Source of the DNA: a bacterium
GTDB taxonomy: Bacteria > Armatimonadota > Abditibacteriia > Abditibacteriales > Abditibacteriaceae
Direction of reading: 5' to 3'
NCBI GenBank assembly: GCA_004172935.1
Contig: SDZD01000018.1
Span: 1 to 64,000 of the forward strand
Length of the DNA stretch: 64,000 nucleotides
Shown here: one piece after another, positions 9,227 through 17,012 of the stretch
Layout: each line of letters starts with the position of its first letter
How positions within the stretch are numbered: the stretch's first letter is position 1
Notes under the pieces: generated by a model
What the model was told of the DNA's origin: nothing
The model's database searches: none
The model's input: only the letters and a program-made list of their open reading frames with translations
Made by a program: the position numbers and the translations under genes

Positions 9227-9655
9227 CTACTCTAACCCCTCGAACCACATTTGCGGCCAGAATTCGCGCGGCATGGAGAGACGCAGCTCGATTTTTTCGT
9301 GCATTGAGAGCGAAACCCCAAATTCTCTCCACAACTCATCACTATCAAAGGCGAAACAATAAAGGCCGTGTACTAGCGTTCTATTATATTCAGGGCTGCC
9401 AATCCTGAAATCAGCGTAGTGGTTCGTGTTGTCAATCGCCAACCAAGCTTCGTCTGACTCTTGGCCCACACCAACTCTATTCAATAAAGCGCAATCTTTG
9501 TCGATAGACCATCGAATAGGCACCAAGCGTGCATTATTTCCCCAATAATTCTGGGCAATATCAGCGTCTTCTTGCTCCCACTTCTCCACCCCAAAGGCAG
9601 ACGCGATAAGGCGCGTCTGCCTTTCCATCTTCCCTTCTAAAGATTCAATTTCCAT
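9227..9655 (-). CDS. Small unknown protein, last gene of the kinase operon or first of the debris region
   Basis: A 142-residue acidic cytoplasmic protein. I prefer the ATG at 9655 (8 bases after the previous stop) to the in-frame TTG at 9667, which overlaps that stop. It has an N-terminal helix (KMERQTRLIASAFGVEKW), a middle with WLAIDNTNHYADFRIG, and a C-terminal motif MHEKIELRLSMPREFWPQMW. The same motif ends the frameshifted gene at 4043-4518 and the fragment at 6955-7040, so this is the intact member of a local family. Position directly behind the signalling operon suggests co-transcription, but the family also occurs away from it. An immunity or adaptor role is possible but unproven. 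The upstream-to-debris interval 8933-9226 holds nothing recognisable. Confidence 0.6.
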   Translation of the reverse strand: MEIESLEGKMERQTRLIASAFGVEKWEQEDADIAQNYWGNNARLVPIRWSIDKDCALLNRVGVGQESDEAWLAIDNTNHYADFRIGSPEYNRTLVHGLYCFAFDSDELWREFGVSLSMHEKIELRLSMPREFWPQMWFEGLE

Positions 9656-9663
9656 ATTAGGAG

Positions 9664-10170
9664 TCAATTGGGGATTACTGTTGGGGGCGCAGTATTAGGT
9701 GCGGGTGCCGCAGGCGCGGTTTCCAAAAGTTCTGGTTGAGTGGGCAAGGGCGTTCGCAGGTTAATTACCAACGCGCTTATCACCATAACCAATAATGGGA
9801 GCAGGATAATGAAGGCCCTTTTATTACGCCAACCATAAAGGGGAGCGCTCAGCCAAAAAGCAGAACTGCCTCCCAATACGGCCCCCCAAATCATCCACAT
9901 TAAAGCGGGGAATTCGCCGACAAGACGCGAACCAAAAGCAAAATCGAGAACCGTCCAAGAAGCTAATGAGAGAAAGGCTATCGCCGTATAAACGCCAGCC
10001 AGTATGTAGGGCATGGCCTGAGCCAACAAACTGAGGACGGCCATACCAAGACTGAAAAGCAAAAACGGATTACGATCAAGAAAGTAGTCGCGCACTCCAT
10101 CAAAGGTGCTTCCACACCGAGAGTTGTTGCGACGACGCGGGTCACGTGGCAGAGGACTGGGGTTGAACAT
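9664..10170 (-). CDS. Four-helix membrane protein of the kinase operon
   Basis: A 168-residue protein starting at ATG 10170, 29 bases after the kinase stop. A longer frame to 10236 would overlap the kinase. The N-terminus is basic (DPRRRNNSR). Four hydrophobic segments follow at about residues 36-52, 55-78, 88-110 and 117-138, then a Pro/Ala-rich tail (ETAPAAPAPNTAPPTVIPN). No enzymatic motif is visible. As it follows the membrane-anchored kinase in the same operon, a role as membrane partner of the signalling complex is a reasonable inference. Confidence 0.65.
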   Translation of the reverse strand: MFNPSPLPRDPRRRNNSRCGSTFDGVRDYFLDRNPFLLFSLGMAVLSLLAQAMPYILAGVYTAIAFLSLASWTVLDFAFGSRLVGEFPALMWMIWGAVLGGSSAFWLSAPLYGWRNKRAFIILLPLLVMVISALVINLRTPLPTQPELLETAPAAPAPNTAPPTVIPN

Positions 10171-10199
10171 GATAAATCGTTGATGTTTCGCTTCTGGAA

Positions 10200-12911
10200 T
10201 TACGACCGGGCTTCGTTGCTCAGCGCCCACAACCACACACGGAAAGCAAAGTAGGCTGCTAGCCCTAAAACGACAAAGGCAAAGACCACACTTAACAAGG
10301 GAAAGCGCATTGCCATTGTGCTATCAAAGGTGGTGTTGATGTCCAAATCTCCACCGCCATAGGCACGGGGCAATCCCGTGAACATGGCTAACACTCGCGG
10401 TAGTCCGAAAACGCCCGCACCGATAAGCGCTCCCAGACCGATACGAGAAAGTGTTTCACCAATTGGAAGTTCAGCTTTATATTCAAGATTGGGAATGGCT
10501 TCCTTGATACGCGAGTAGTGGCTTTTGAACTGGAGTTGAGCCACAAATGTACGTCTTGTTTCCAAATCACCAATAGCTTCGAAACGAGCTTCGATATGGC
10601 CACGTCTTGCCCTCACCAAGTTTTCGTGCAGCACGAGGTTAGGAGTCTCGCCAACAAACTCGATAGAACCGAAAGGCACGCCGGGGCCACGTGTATTGTA
10701 GTTGAGAAAACGGCTGGCTTTGCGGTTAAAATCGAGTGTCCATACATCGGAACTACTCCACGAGAACTCAACCTGAACGGGGGGCATTTTCGGTTCCAAC
10801 AGGCGAAGAACCGTTTCGAAAGCCCCATATGGCTCTTCTTTGAGCTGTCGGCGCACCTGACCAATTTGAACGACGAGGGGATTAGGATTTTCACCATGTG
10901 CGGGGAGGCGTTGCCTTAGATAAGCTTCGAGAAATCCCTTGGCGAAGCGATCTTTCGAGGCCATATAAATAGGTGGTGGCGAACTCCCCCAGGCGTTTTG
11001 ACCATAGGAGAGGCGCGCAATTTCGGAAGGGGTCATGGCTGTTCGGCCAGCCCCTACAATGTAGGGGCGGTTTGGCTCGAAGGCATAGCAAATCTCTTCG
11101 AAGATAACATCCACGCTCGATTCGGGAGCCAGTCCTTCCTCACTGGCGCTCTGTTCAAAATTAACGCGCTGCAATACCCCATCACGTTCGAGTTGGGCGC
11201 ATAAACGGCGCCCCTGGACATTATCGACTCCCAATTCCTCGGCGACATCTTGCGGGGTAACCAGTTCGTTGTCGAGCACAAAAGTTCGGGCCTTACCATA
11301 ACCTGCGCTTCGCACCCCCTTGACTGGCTCAGGCATCACTCGCGCCGCCTTCCATACATTGAAGGCGGTGTCATCTTCAATTGGACGCTCAGTTCCACGC
11401 GCATCGGCGGCCTCGCGGCGTATGCGCATCTGGGCGATCAGATCGGCTTCGTGAAGCTGCGGTTCTTGTTTCAGACGCAACCATTGTTCGAGCCAGAGTA
11501 GCGCTGAGGGGTGGCAAAGTGCCATCGCATCGGTCTCTCCCGCCGCAACCGCCGCCCAAGCCTGTGAAGCCCATTCGCGAGCGTCCCGTGCGGGACGATT
11601 AGGTGTGATGAGAGCTGGAGTCGCGGGATAACACCGCATTACAGCAGAGAGAATGGCGACATCAGGAGCGCCCTGCCACTTTTCTCGATCAATGCGAATT
11701 TGTCGCGCTATTTTGGGGTCATTTTCGCCGATCCACTGGAGCAGAACCTCACTGTGGAACATTTCCTCGCGAGCGATGGCGGGCTCAGCGAGCATCGCGT
11801 AGGCAAGTTCTTCTAAATTGGTCGGCTGCGAATGCTCAAAAGCCGTGAAAGGCCGCATGGCCTCGCCGACACCTCGCGGCAAACCTCGGTCGGCGCGAAT
11901 GGCGCGACGGTCATCATCAGTAGTCCGCCCGCTTATCCAGCGCGAAACTGCTTCAGCCCCCCAACGTGTTTGGCGGTCACGAATGAGAAGTCCTCCCACC
12001 AAATCGCGCCAACGTTCGGGAAGGTTGACAGGCACTTCTAAGCGGCGGCCCGATAAATAAAAGTCGAACAAATCGGGGAAATCGGCTTGGTGAAGTGGTG
12101 TTGTGCCGAATAAAAATTCGAGCAAAACCACACCAACCGAATACCAGTCGCTCGCGCGCGAGATGCGGCTGCCCGCCCGCCCCGACTCATCCATGAATCG
12201 CGGAAATGCCTCAGGCGCCGCGTAAGTCCAAGTGCCCGCAGCTCGTGCTGTATCGCGTGAGGTACGGTCATCCACCAACATAGAACTGATGTCGAAGTCG
12301 CCAATAACCAACTGCTCACCGCGTAACCCCGAACGAAAATAAAGGTTCGATGGTTTGATGTCACGGTGAATCAGATCTTGGTTATGCAGGTAAGAAAGGC
12401 CACTCCACAAAGCAGGCACAATCACCTTTTCGAGCATTTGGAGTTGCTCTGTGTTCTGCCAAACCCCACCGCGTATAATGCGCCCGGCGAGAGTTCCGCC
12501 CCCACAAAACTCTTGAATCTCGAAATAAAAACCGTCCTGCTCGAATACTTCGAGAGTCCGTAAAACGTGCGGATGAGAGAATTGAGGGAGTGCCTTCCAC
12601 AGTTCATGGTTAGGCGGCATCTGGGGTGCAGCGACCTTGACAACGACCTCGCCCACCTGAGCACCGCGCGTAAGATAGACACCGGGACGAGTGGTTTCGT
12701 GGGGCCGAATCGTGGACTGAACAGTTAAGCCTTCGACTAAAGTCGCACCACGTTCCAGAAAACCGAATGGACGCCGCGCGATGTGGATTGACAAAGCGGT
12801 CCCCCGGTTGACGAGCCGGGTTGTCGCTTCGGAATCGAGCATCCTAACACGCAGAGTCTTGTCATCGTCAACTAACCGCCATGTCGGGGCTTCAGGGGAA
12901 AAATCGCTCAT
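10200..12911 (-). CDS. Membrane-anchored Ser/Thr protein kinase with winged-helix insert
   Basis: A 903-residue protein started at ATG 12911 (the frame extends to a TTG at 12944). The kinase domain spans about residues 60-345: Lys92 in VVVKVAA, HRDIKPSN (Asp184), a DFD instead of DFG at 205-207, and APE at 232-234. No canonical Gly-rich loop is obvious. After a helical region, a winged-helix-like segment (ELVTPQDVAEELGVDN...) lies near residue 550-600. Residues about 815-840 and 868-892 are membrane helices, so the kinase domain should face the cytoplasm. It presumably phosphorylates Thr/Ser on partners in the same operon, for example targets read by the FHA protein, with PP2C reversing it. 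The PP2C stop lies 39 bases upstream. The winged helix could read DNA or a peptide. Confidence 0.9.
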   Translation of the reverse strand: MSDFSPEAPTWRLVDDDKTLRVRMLDSEATTRLVNRGTALSIHIARRPFGFLERGATLVEGLTVQSTIRPHETTRPGVYLTRGAQVGEVVVKVAAPQMPPNHELWKALPQFSHPHVLRTLEVFEQDGFYFEIQEFCGGGTLAGRIIRGGVWQNTEQLQMLEKVIVPALWSGLSYLHNQDLIHRDIKPSNLYFRSGLRGEQLVIGDFDISSMLVDDRTSRDTARAAGTWTYAAPEAFPRFMDESGRAGSRISRASDWYSVGVVLLEFLFGTTPLHQADFPDLFDFYLSGRRLEVPVNLPERWRDLVGGLLIRDRQTRWGAEAVSRWISGRTTDDDRRAIRADRGLPRGVGEAMRPFTAFEHSQPTNLEELAYAMLAEPAIAREEMFHSEVLLQWIGENDPKIARQIRIDREKWQGAPDVAILSAVMRCYPATPALITPNRPARDAREWASQAWAAVAAGETDAMALCHPSALLWLEQWLRLKQEPQLHEADLIAQMRIRREAADARGTERPIEDDTAFNVWKAARVMPEPVKGVRSAGYGKARTFVLDNELVTPQDVAEELGVDNVQGRRLCAQLERDGVLQRVNFEQSASEEGLAPESSVDVIFEEICYAFEPNRPYIVGAGRTAMTPSEIARLSYGQNAWGSSPPPIYMASKDRFAKGFLEAYLRQRLPAHGENPNPLVVQIGQVRRQLKEEPYGAFETVLRLLEPKMPPVQVEFSWSSSDVWTLDFNRKASRFLNYNTRGPGVPFGSIEFVGETPNLVLHENLVRARRGHIEARFEAIGDLETRRTFVAQLQFKSHYSRIKEAIPNLEYKAELPIGETLSRIGLGALIGAGVFGLPRVLAMFTGLPRAYGGGDLDINTTFDSTMAMRFPLLSVVFAFVVLGLAAYFAFRVWLWALSNEARS

Positions 12912-12950
12912 GTTGGAATTTAATAGATGGTTTGTCGTGGGCAAGAATTA

Positions 12951-13709
12951 TCAACTTGCACCCACTCGTACTATGATGCCAGTAACATTGTCGCGGCCAT
13001 CTCGTTCGACCGCTTCTTGGACAAGATAAGAGGTGAGTTCTGCCACGGGCACGTTTTCGTTCTCGCGGAGAGTTTCACTCAGAGTTTGCAGGTCTAGCCC
13101 ACGATTTTCACCGTGTAAGCCGTCGCTACAGAGTAAAAATGTGTCGCCGAGTTGCCAGTGCAGGCTTGCGACTTCGAGCCGAGTGTCACCTACAAGGCCA
13201 AAAGAGCGAGTTAGCCCTCCACTGGGAGCCGCATGGTCACAAGTCAGGGGGCACCCTACCCCACCCACGAAGCGGATAGCACGACTATCGCCGCAGTGGA
13301 ACACGAATAATTCCCCCATCGGAAGAAAGCAAAGCCCCACTAGGGTAGTGCCCGCCTGTGAGAATTCTTCATTGGCGCCGAGAGCACGGGTCAATGCACG
13401 ATTGGCAATATCGCCAAAGCGTTCAAGTTGGGCCGCGCAATTATCATCGCGCTTGTAGGCGGCGAAATGTGCTGCGAAAGCATCAAGGACTGTTTGTGAA
13501 GCTAAAGCGCCTCCGGCGTACCCACCTAAACCATCAGCGACAGCAACGAGCAAGCCGTAGTCACACGCAACTCGTGAGTGAGTTGCCATTTGCAGTGCAG
13601 TCAAATGCTCGCGTTCGACAAAAGGCCCAATAACATAACAATCATCGTTTTTTGTGCGCTTTTGGCCGAGATGACTGTAACCAGCGGCACTCCAAAAGGT
13701 GTTTGGCAT
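12951..13709 (-). CDS. PP2C-family protein phosphatase
   Basis: A 252-residue cytoplasmic enzyme with the full PPM/PP2C motif set: KRTKNDD near residue 18, VADGLGGYAGG near 57, GTTLVG near 120, FHCGDSRA near 138, LLCSDGL near 193 and a terminal GRDNVTGII. The Asp residues in these blocks bind two Mn/Mg ions that activate water to hydrolyse phospho-Ser/Thr. It lies between the FHA gene (13-base gap) and the kinase gene (39-base gap), so it almost certainly counteracts that kinase. The length equals that of stand-alone bacterial PP2Cs such as PstP-like catalytic domains. Confidence 0.93.
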   Translation of the reverse strand: MPNTFWSAAGYSHLGQKRTKNDDCYVIGPFVEREHLTALQMATHSRVACDYGLLVAVADGLGGYAGGALASQTVLDAFAAHFAAYKRDDNCAAQLERFGDIANRALTRALGANEEFSQAGTTLVGLCFLPMGELFVFHCGDSRAIRFVGGVGCPLTCDHAAPSGGLTRSFGLVGDTRLEVASLHWQLGDTFLLCSDGLHGENRGLDLQTLSETLRENENVPVAELTSYLVQEAVERDGRDNVTGIIVRVGAS

Positions 13710-13722
13710 GGCAAAACGGACT

Positions 13723-14244
13723 CTATGGGTTCACATGGACGCGGAACGTTGTGAGTGAGAGTGTGAGCATCGAACCGTTTTCCAAAGCTACCTCACTATC
13801 ATCCTCATACATCTCGCCGTCTACTTTGATGAAGTTGCCCGTCGCGACATATTGAGCAAACCACTGTTTGCCGCGCCGGAAGAAACGGGCATGAATTCGC
13901 GACAGGTATTCACGTCCCGGCACGCCAATGAGTTCAACATCAGCGCGACTGGAACGCCCAATGGTTTGCCCATCGCGAATCTGAAACTGAAGAGCTGGAT
14001 CTTCGATCAGTTCTAAAGTGCATACGGCATTCATGTCGGCGACGCGCATAGTGGCGGAATCATCCGCAACAGGAGTGGTTGAGGGCGCCGTTTCAAGAGG
14101 TGCCGAGGTCGTTTCGGCCACAGCAACTTCGGGACGAGACGTGGGAGCGACGTTCATCAAGTCCCATTCGCACTCGCTACAAAACGAGGCTGTAGCCGGA
14201 TTGACGGCATCACACGAAGGACAAACTTTCACGAGTGGAGACAT
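13723..14244 (-). CDS. Zinc-ribbon plus FHA-domain protein
   Basis: A 173-residue protein starting at ATG 14244. A longer in-frame start at 14316 would run into the radical SAM gene. Residues 8-25 form a zinc ribbon (Cys8, Cys11, Cys22, Cys25 in two C-x2-C knuckles). A low-complexity Thr/Ala/Pro linker follows (about 33-65), offering possible phosphoacceptor threonines. Residues 74-173 form an FHA domain with the key GRS (96-98) and SRIH (115-118) phosphothreonine-binding motifs. FHA domains bind pThr peptides, so this is the likely reader of the kinase encoded two genes downstream. The order FHA, PP2C, kinase is typical of pThr signalling operons. Confidence 0.9.
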   Translation of the reverse strand: MSPLVKVCPSCDAVNPATASFCSECEWDLMNVAPTSRPEVAVAETTSAPLETAPSTTPVADDSATMRVADMNAVCTLELIEDPALQFQIRDGQTIGRSSRADVELIGVPGREYLSRIHARFFRRGKQWFAQYVATGNFIKVDGEMYEDDSEVALENGSMLTLSLTTFRVHVNP

Positions 14245-14287
14245 AGTGTTCAAAGAAGGTGGGCTTATCGGGCTAGTAAAATGAATT

Positions 14288-14929
14288 TTATAAGTCAGGG
14301 CGCACCGATAGTCCACGTGCGCTCATTAATTGACGGTAGCGGGCCAAATCGCCTCGCTTTGGAATACCCACAATACGATAATTGTTCGTCCCCAAACTTT
14401 GCAAACCCAAATCACGCTGATCGGGCATCAAAGCATCACACACTTCGGCATATTTTTGAGCGCGCTCCGAGAGGAGATGGACACGCTGATTATCCGACCC
14501 ACGCCACTGTAGAGTATTAGCACTTTCGTTCTGGAAACGGCCATCAATAAGAATATCGATTGCTGCCAACAAGGGAAGAATTTCTTCACGTTCACAGAGT
14601 TCCTCCAATACATGGCCACTATAGACGACAACCTCTACATCGCGCGAGCGGCGCAAATGCTCTATGAGAAGAGTCAACGCCGGAGCTTGCGAAGTAGGTT
14701 CGCCACCAGAAACCGTCAACCCATCCATGCCTTCGAGTGCCCGCTCAAGATCGCCAGCCACACTCTCAATCGAGCGCCAACGCTCGCGGGGAGCGTTTTG
14801 CCACAGTTCGGGTGTCATGCAACCGGGACATGCGAGATCGCATCCCCGCACCCACAAAATGGCGCGTTTACCGGGGCCAAGCCCTTCCACGCCACGCGCC
14901 CATCCACCGATGTCGAGTCGATCATCCAT
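14288..14929 (-). CDS. NrdG-like radical SAM protein (4Fe-4S single-cluster type)
   Basis: A 213-residue protein. Residues 30-37 carry the CDLACPGC motif (Cys30, Cys34, Cys37) that binds the 4Fe-4S cluster, and TVSGGEPTSQ is the SAM-binding GGEP motif. The short length and C-terminal RGSDNQRVH block resemble glycyl-radical-enzyme activases of the NrdG type. No glycyl radical enzyme gene is in the window. Together with the adjacent AAA+ gene (21-base gap) this matches uncharacterised AAA+/radical-SAM pairs rather than anaerobic ribonucleotide reduction. It may install a radical or modify a partner protein. The chemistry is an inference. Confidence 0.85.
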   Translation of the reverse strand: MDDRLDIGGWARGVEGLGPGKRAILWVRGCDLACPGCMTPELWQNAPRERWRSIESVAGDLERALEGMDGLTVSGGEPTSQAPALTLLIEHLRRSRDVEVVVYSGHVLEELCEREEILPLLAAIDILIDGRFQNESANTLQWRGSDNQRVHLLSERAQKYAEVCDALMPDQRDLGLQSLGTNNYRIVGIPKRGDLARYRQLMSARGLSVRPDL

Positions 14930-14950
14930 AAGAGTTCGTACTCACTTGCT

Positions 14951-16999
14951 CTAGCTCACATCATACAGCACGTTGTAGCGTCCGGCTCCTTCGGCAGGCG
15001 GAACGAGTTCGCGCACAGTGAGAGTCTGGCCTTCAAGGGCAGCCATGCTGTTGCCATTGGCGGTCATCATCTCGAACAAAGCGCGAGAGAGAGGGTTTAA
15101 AACGGCGGCTTCAGCAACGTTACCGATGCCACGCCCACCAGAAGAAACGTCACCACCGCCAAGTTGCATGAGTTGATCAACGACTTTGGGTTCGAAACGC
15201 ACGGTGATTTTCCAACGTTCGCGAATTTGACTGGCGATAGAAGGAAGGACCTTGCGCTCGACGATAAGCCTCATCACTGGCTCACGCACAAAATCGAAGA
15301 CAACGATATTCTGGCCGATGCGGTTGAGCAGTTCGGGGCGCCCTAAAACGTGCTTGAAGTATCCCTGCACGCCATCGAGCATTTTTTCGCGCACGATTGG
15401 GTACTCGATGTCAATTTCGGGGTTGACGTTGAGAATCGGCGAACCCGTGGCGGGATCGATCATAGGGCGCGTCGTGTGCGGATCGAGCTGATAGATACCA
15501 GCATTCGATGTGAACACGATCAAACTTTCGCCGAAGTAGACGGTATCGCCCCGCCCATCCGTCATGCGTCCATCTTCCAAAATTTGCAGGAATTTATCGA
15601 GGACCGAAGGGTGCGCCTTTTCAATCTCATCAAAGAGCAGAACGGAGAACGGATTGGCTTTGACACGGTTAGTCAGTTGGCCCCCCTCTTCGTAACCGAC
15701 ATAACCAGGAGGTGCACCAAGCAAACGCTGGTCGGAGTTGGCCTGACCGTATTCGCTCATATCGAAGCGCAAGCAAGCTTCTTCTGTACCAAAAACGAGT
15801 TCGGCCATCGCTTTGGCAAGTTCGGTTTTGCCGACGCCCGTTGGCCCCGCGAAAAAGAGAATACCGCGCGGTTTGGAGCGACTGGAGTGTTGGGCACCGG
15901 ATAGATGCAGACGGGCACGACGCAACACATCGGCGCACGCTGACACTGCGGCCTCCTGGCCGATTACTCGCTTACCAAGTTCTTTCTCGGCATGAACTAA
16001 GCGTGTTGGCGACAGGCTATCCCATTCGCTTTCACGATCGCCGTAGCGGTACCTGTCCACCAACTCTTTGAATTTAAGTGGGCTGCCATCGTCGGCTCTG
16101 GTTTCGCGAGCGACTTTGCGAATGCCATACAAATCGCGCACGCTCATGCCATCGGTCAGGTCTACGAGGTCTTCAAAACCGCGTTCACCCTGCACCTCAT
16201 TGCTTTTAATAGAGGCGGGCAAATAAAGGTCGAAAAAGTGGCGACGTTCGCTGGCGCGCGGCACTTCGACTTCGATACCACTCGAAAAGGGGTTATTAAG
16301 GTAGAGCCATGTCGGAAGATCGGTGAGACGATCCGCGACAATGATGAGGAGATTGTGGGCTTCGCGTGCAACGCCATCGCGCTTGATCGGGATGATGCCG
16401 GTTTCGCCCGCCGTTTTGACCAAACGCAAAAACGATAACCGCTCGGCCATTTGCATATGGCTCGCCGAACCGACGAGTTGCGAGGCATGTTCCAACACAA
16501 AAGCGCAAGGAACCCGGCGATTGAGCAGACACAAACGCATCTGTTGAAGAGCCACATCAAAAGGCTCTTCGGGATTGTTGGGACGCGGCGCACGACTGAC
16601 GCCTTTGAGCATATTTTGGACGAACTTTTCGTTTTCGACCAAGAGTTGCTCATAAAGGCGACTCATTGAGGGACGCTCTTTGTCGTCGGCAGAGGGAGCA
16701 GGTTCTTGTGACCACGACATGGGAGCCGTGTCGGAGAACACCATGCCATCTATCAGGTTATAGGCGCCGACAATCTGGTAAATGCCCCGCGAGTTCAGGA
16801 ACTCGAACAAAGATTCACGCAGGGAACCTAATTTATCGCCCGCAACGACAGGGTTAGTGCCCCATCCGAGCGGATAGAGTACGGTATCTTTGACATTGCC
16901 GTACAACAGAATCTGAGTTTTAAAACCACTGAGACGTTCGAGTTCGCGCATCCAGCGGGCACGTTCATCTTTGGGTGAGGAGCCGTGTTGTGGGGACAT
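14951..16999 (-). CDS. ClpB-like AAA+ ATPase with degenerate N-terminal domain
   Basis: A 682-residue cytoplasmic ATPase. Residues about 345-680 form a Clp/Hsp100 D2-type AAA+ module: VIGQEAAV, Walker A GPTGVGKTE (about 383-391), the pore-loop-like GAPPGYVGYEEGG, Walker B VLLFDEIEKAH (about 448-458), sensor FTSNAG and arginine-finger GRPELLNRIG (about 550-560), then a D2-small-type end. The N-terminal 300 residues contain LLYGNVKDTV and LLIIVADRLTDLP, suggesting a second AAA-like domain without a Walker A. It lacks the ClpB M-domain. Such ATPases unfold or remodel protein complexes, here probably in response to phosphorylation. It sits 13 bases after the coiled-coil gene and 21 bases before the radical SAM gene. 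Confidence 0.9.
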   Translation of the reverse strand: MSPQHGSSPKDERARWMRELERLSGFKTQILLYGNVKDTVLYPLGWGTNPVVAGDKLGSLRESLFEFLNSRGIYQIVGAYNLIDGMVFSDTAPMSWSQEPAPSADDKERPSMSRLYEQLLVENEKFVQNMLKGVSRAPRPNNPEEPFDVALQQMRLCLLNRRVPCAFVLEHASQLVGSASHMQMAERLSFLRLVKTAGETGIIPIKRDGVAREAHNLLIIVADRLTDLPTWLYLNNPFSSGIEVEVPRASERRHFFDLYLPASIKSNEVQGERGFEDLVDLTDGMSVRDLYGIRKVARETRADDGSPLKFKELVDRYRYGDRESEWDSLSPTRLVHAEKELGKRVIGQEAAVSACADVLRRARLHLSGAQHSSRSKPRGILFFAGPTGVGKTELAKAMAELVFGTEEACLRFDMSEYGQANSDQRLLGAPPGYVGYEEGGQLTNRVKANPFSVLLFDEIEKAHPSVLDKFLQILEDGRMTDGRGDTVYFGESLIVFTSNAGIYQLDPHTTRPMIDPATGSPILNVNPEIDIEYPIVREKMLDGVQGYFKHVLGRPELLNRIGQNIVVFDFVREPVMRLIVERKVLPSIASQIRERWKITVRFEPKVVDQLMQLGGGDVSSGGRGIGNVAEAAVLNPLSRALFEMMTANGNSMAALEGQTLTVRELVPPAEGAGRYNVLYDVS

Positions 17000-17012
17000 T
17001 TCGATGTTAATT

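Noticed and set aside
14288-14929. Anaerobic ribonucleotide reductase activase (nrdG)
   Set aside because: The protein resembles NrdG, but no nrdD gene is adjacent and it lies inside a signalling operon, so the housekeeping role is unlikely.
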